DNA from: an uncultured Actinomycetes bacterium
GTDB taxonomy: Bacteria; Actinomycetota; Actinomycetes; S36-B12
Assembly: GCA_905181745.1 (NCBI GenBank)
Contig: CAJIYV010000117.1
Span: 1 to 8,845, forward strand
DNA: 8,845 nucleotides
Direction: 5' to 3'
In this document: in pieces, positions 7,207 through 8,845 of the stretch
How the letters are laid out: the number at the start of each line of letters is the position of its first letter
Position numbering within the stretch: position 1 is the first letter of the stretch
The notes under the pieces: generated by a model
Told to the model about the DNA's origin: nothing
Databases searched by the model: none
The model's input: the letters and a program-made list of their open reading frames with translations, nothing else
Translations under genes and position numbers: made by a program

Positions 7207-8669
7207 AGGTTTCCTTGCTCTCGACCATTACCGGAATCTAAGTCCGTCATGAGACTACTTAATGAGAGCTCCATAACCTCACTTGCCACGCGTTCCAAAC
7301 CTATTGATCGTGATGCTTTCACAAGCACGATATCGCCCGCGCGTAAATCGCGTGCCAACAATTCCAAGGCTTCATCGACGTCAGATACCCACGCGGATTC
7401 CCCGCCCCATGCGCTTTCATTGTCCGCGGCCAAGTGCATGACACGAGTTGCCTTTCCGACACACACAAGGCGAGAAATATTTAGTCGCGCTGCCAACCGC
7501 CCAATGGACTCATGCGCATCTAATGAGTACTCACCCAGTTCGCACATCTCTCCCAGCACCGCCCACGTCCTTCGGTCGGGCTCTCCAGAGCGAAATTGAG
7601 TAAGGGTCTTCAGCGCAGCGTGCATTGACTCAGGATTCGCGTTGTATGAGTCATTAATCACGGTAACGTCATTGCCTGCTGTAGTGACTTCCATTCTCCA
7701 TTTGCTGATCACGTTTACCTGGCTCAAAAGTTCACACGCTGTCTCAAAAGGAACACCTGCGCAAACACAGACGCTCACGGCGGCCAAGGCGTTGCTCACG
7801 TAGTGCGGGCCCACTAATTGCACATGTGCCTGGTGCGAGTTTCCGCCATGGGTAATTATAAAACGCGTTGTTCCATCAGGTTCGATGTCCAAATCGCTGG
7901 CACGAAAGTCACTGCCCTGGCCCTCCCCGAATGTGCAGATTTCGCAGTTTAGGGAATCACTCATCTTCGCCACAAGTGGATCATCCTTATTAAGAATTGC
8001 GGTTCCAGTTGCCGGCAACGCACGGACCAGTTCGCTTTTCGCCTCTGCAATATTTTCGACGCTTCCAAGGAGTTCAATGTGCGCCGATCCCACATTGACC
8101 ACTACCCCAATATCCGGTTCGGCAATTTCAGCCAGGGTCGAAATATGACCTATCCCACGCATTCCCATTTCCAAAATGAGGAACTCGGTGTTCGCATCGG
8201 CGCTGAGAATCGTAAGTGGAAGTCCTACTTCAGTGTTAAATGAACCGGGAGGCGCAACCGTCTCACCGCGATGCCCCAGAATTCCCGCAATGAGATCTTT
8301 TGTTGAAGTTTTTCCACTCGAGCCCGTAACCCCGATAACTTGCGCCGTCAAAACATTGACGCGCACCCAGTGAGCAATTTGAGCCAAGGCTCTCAACGGG
8401 CTTAGCACTCGAAGCACTGACAACCCTTCGACCATGGGCCTTCCCGGGGCGGTGTCGACAATCGCTAAAGCAGCACCAGCCTCGTACACCGAATCAAGAA
8501 AGTCATGCCCATCTACCCGCTCACCGACTAGCGCAACAAACACACCATCACGAATTGCACTGCGGGAGTCGACAAAGAATTGTGGGACGTTAAACAGATG
8601 TGACTGCTCGCAACCAATCAATGTTCCACCGGTGATCTCTTCCAGTTGGCGTCCCGTGAATTCAATCAT
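7203..8669 (-). CDS. murF: MurF, UDP-MurNAc-tripeptide--D-Ala-D-Ala ligase
   Basis: A cytoplasmic Mur ligase of 488 residues, normal for the family, that adds D-Ala-D-Ala to the UDP-MurNAc tripeptide using ATP. The N-terminal substrate domain covers about 1-105. The P-loop 'GVTGSSGKTST' is at 113-123 and 'EMGMRGIGHI', typical of MurF, is at 167-176. 'NVGSAHIELLGS' is at 192-203, followed by AKSEL with Lys211, the position of the carbamylated lysine. The C-terminal domain has 'NDSYNANPESM' (339-349), 'LGEMCELGE' (372-380) and 'VKASRSIGLERV' (450-461). The asparagine expected in the G.HNV.NALAA motif is replaced by Tyr (GPHYVSNALAA, 287-297), a mild variation. The ATG at 8669 overlaps the murE stop by 8 bases; the only SD-like run is a weak AGGG 11 bases upstream, so coupling to murE is likely. 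The TGA stop overlaps the mraY start as ATGA. Confidence 0.97.
   Translation of the reverse strand: MIEFTGRQLEEITGGTLIGCEQSHLFNVPQFFVDSRSAIRDGVFVALVGERVDGHDFLDSVYEAGAALAIVDTAPGRPMVEGLSVLRVLSPLRALAQIAHWVRVNVLTAQVIGVTGSSGKTSTKDLIAGILGHRGETVAPPGSFNTEVGLPLTILSADANTEFLILEMGMRGIGHISTLAEIAEPDIGVVVNVGSAHIELLGSVENIAEAKSELVRALPATGTAILNKDDPLVAKMSDSLNCEICTFGEGQGSDFRASDLDIEPDGTTRFIITHGGNSHQAHVQLVGPHYVSNALAAVSVCVCAGVPFETACELLSQVNVISKWRMEVTTAGNDVTVINDSYNANPESMHAALKTLTQFRSGEPDRRTWAVLGEMCELGEYSLDAHESIGRLAARLNISRLVCVGKATRVMHLAADNESAWGGESAWVSDVDEALELLARDLRAGDIVLVKASRSIGLERVASEVMELSLSSLMTDLDSGNGREQGNL
7212..7216 (-). promoter_or_regulatory. Shine-Dalgarno sequence of mraY
   Basis: AAGGA on the minus strand lies 5 bases before the mraY ATG at 7206, within the 3' end of murF. 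Together with the ATGA overlap it suggests both direct and coupled initiation. Confidence 0.7.
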
Positions 8670-8845
8670 TGATATTCTTGCCCTGCAGGATCTCAGTTAC
8701 AACATCGATGTCGCTGAATTCAATTACATGACCGTGAATTTCCTGACCGCGCTCATGACCCTTGCCGAGTATCGCTACTACATCGTGCCCGTGCGCGGAT
8801 TCCAATGCCTTCGCGATCGCCATCCGTCGATCCCCTATTTCCAAA
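8662..8845 (-). CDS. murE: MurE, UDP-MurNAc-tripeptide synthetase, C-terminal end only
   Basis: Only the last 60 or so residues are present; the rest of the gene lies beyond the right edge. The frame shows 'EIGDRRMAIAKAL' followed by 'ILGKGHERGQEI', which match the end of MurE ligases: the GDRR..AI segment and the GKGHE loop that, in known MurE structures, lies at the diamino acid site. MurE adds the third residue (meso-diaminopimelate or lysine) to UDP-MurNAc-L-Ala-D-Glu in the cytoplasm. The DNPR-type motif that separates the two substrates is upstream of the window, so the substrate cannot be read here. The first codon inside the window is TTG, an internal Leu and not a start. The TGA stop at 8664-8662 lies inside murF, giving the 8-base overlap ATGATTGA, which suggests translational coupling. 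The identification is firm from motif and context. Confidence 0.93.
   Translation of the reverse strand, partial: LEIGDRRMAIAKALESAHGHDVVAILGKGHERGQEIHGHVIEFSDIDVVTEILQGKNIND

Noticed and set aside
6743..7228. A 161-codon minus-strand frame overlapping mraY
   Set aside because: It is an out-of-frame reading of mraY without domain features, while mraY carries every expected motif.

Overview
The window is a stretch of the dcw (division and cell wall) cluster, read entirely on the minus strand. In transcription order, from the right edge of the window to the left, it holds the 3' end of murE, then murF, mraY, murD, ftsW, murG, murC and ftsQ. It ends in a 113-base gap that should lead into ftsZ, which lies just outside. 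Every substantial ORF is accounted for. I see no mobile element, RNA gene, CRISPR array or accessory gene.

The layout points to an actinobacterium. The order murE-murF-mraY-murD-ftsW-murG-murC-ftsQ has no ddl or murB between murC and ftsQ. There is no ftsA directly after ftsQ, and FtsQ ends in the actinobacterial-style tail 'DVSAPELPTT'. Base composition is moderate (roughly 50-55% G+C by eye), lower than most soil actinomycetes. A low- to mid-GC lineage, such as aquatic Micrococcales-like or freshwater groups, is a guess that the sequence does not prove.

The genes form one pathway. MurC, MurD, MurE and MurF add L-Ala, D-Glu, the diamino acid and D-Ala-D-Ala in turn to UDP-MurNAc in the cytoplasm. 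MraY moves the phospho-MurNAc-pentapeptide onto undecaprenyl phosphate (lipid I). MurG adds GlcNAc (lipid II). FtsW polymerises lipid II at the septum, and FtsQ links the divisome to the septal synthase.

The genes are tightly packed. There are 8-base overlaps at murE/murF and murC/ftsQ, a 4-base ATGA overlap at murF/mraY, and 1-base stop/start overlaps at mraY/murD (TGATG) and murD/ftsW (TAATG). The only internal gaps are 43 bases before murG and 34 bases before murC. Both of those genes start with GTG behind a recognisable Shine-Dalgarno sequence. Several correct starts are internal to the longest open frames (murD, ftsW, murG, murC, ftsQ), and reasons are given gene by gene.

I found no new system. 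The points worth a second look are small: an altered ELSSFQL-type motif in MurD, a candidate ftsZ promoter overlapping a dyad, a 12-codon leader-like ORF ending on the murG start, and a tandem repeat that duplicates the ftsQ start.
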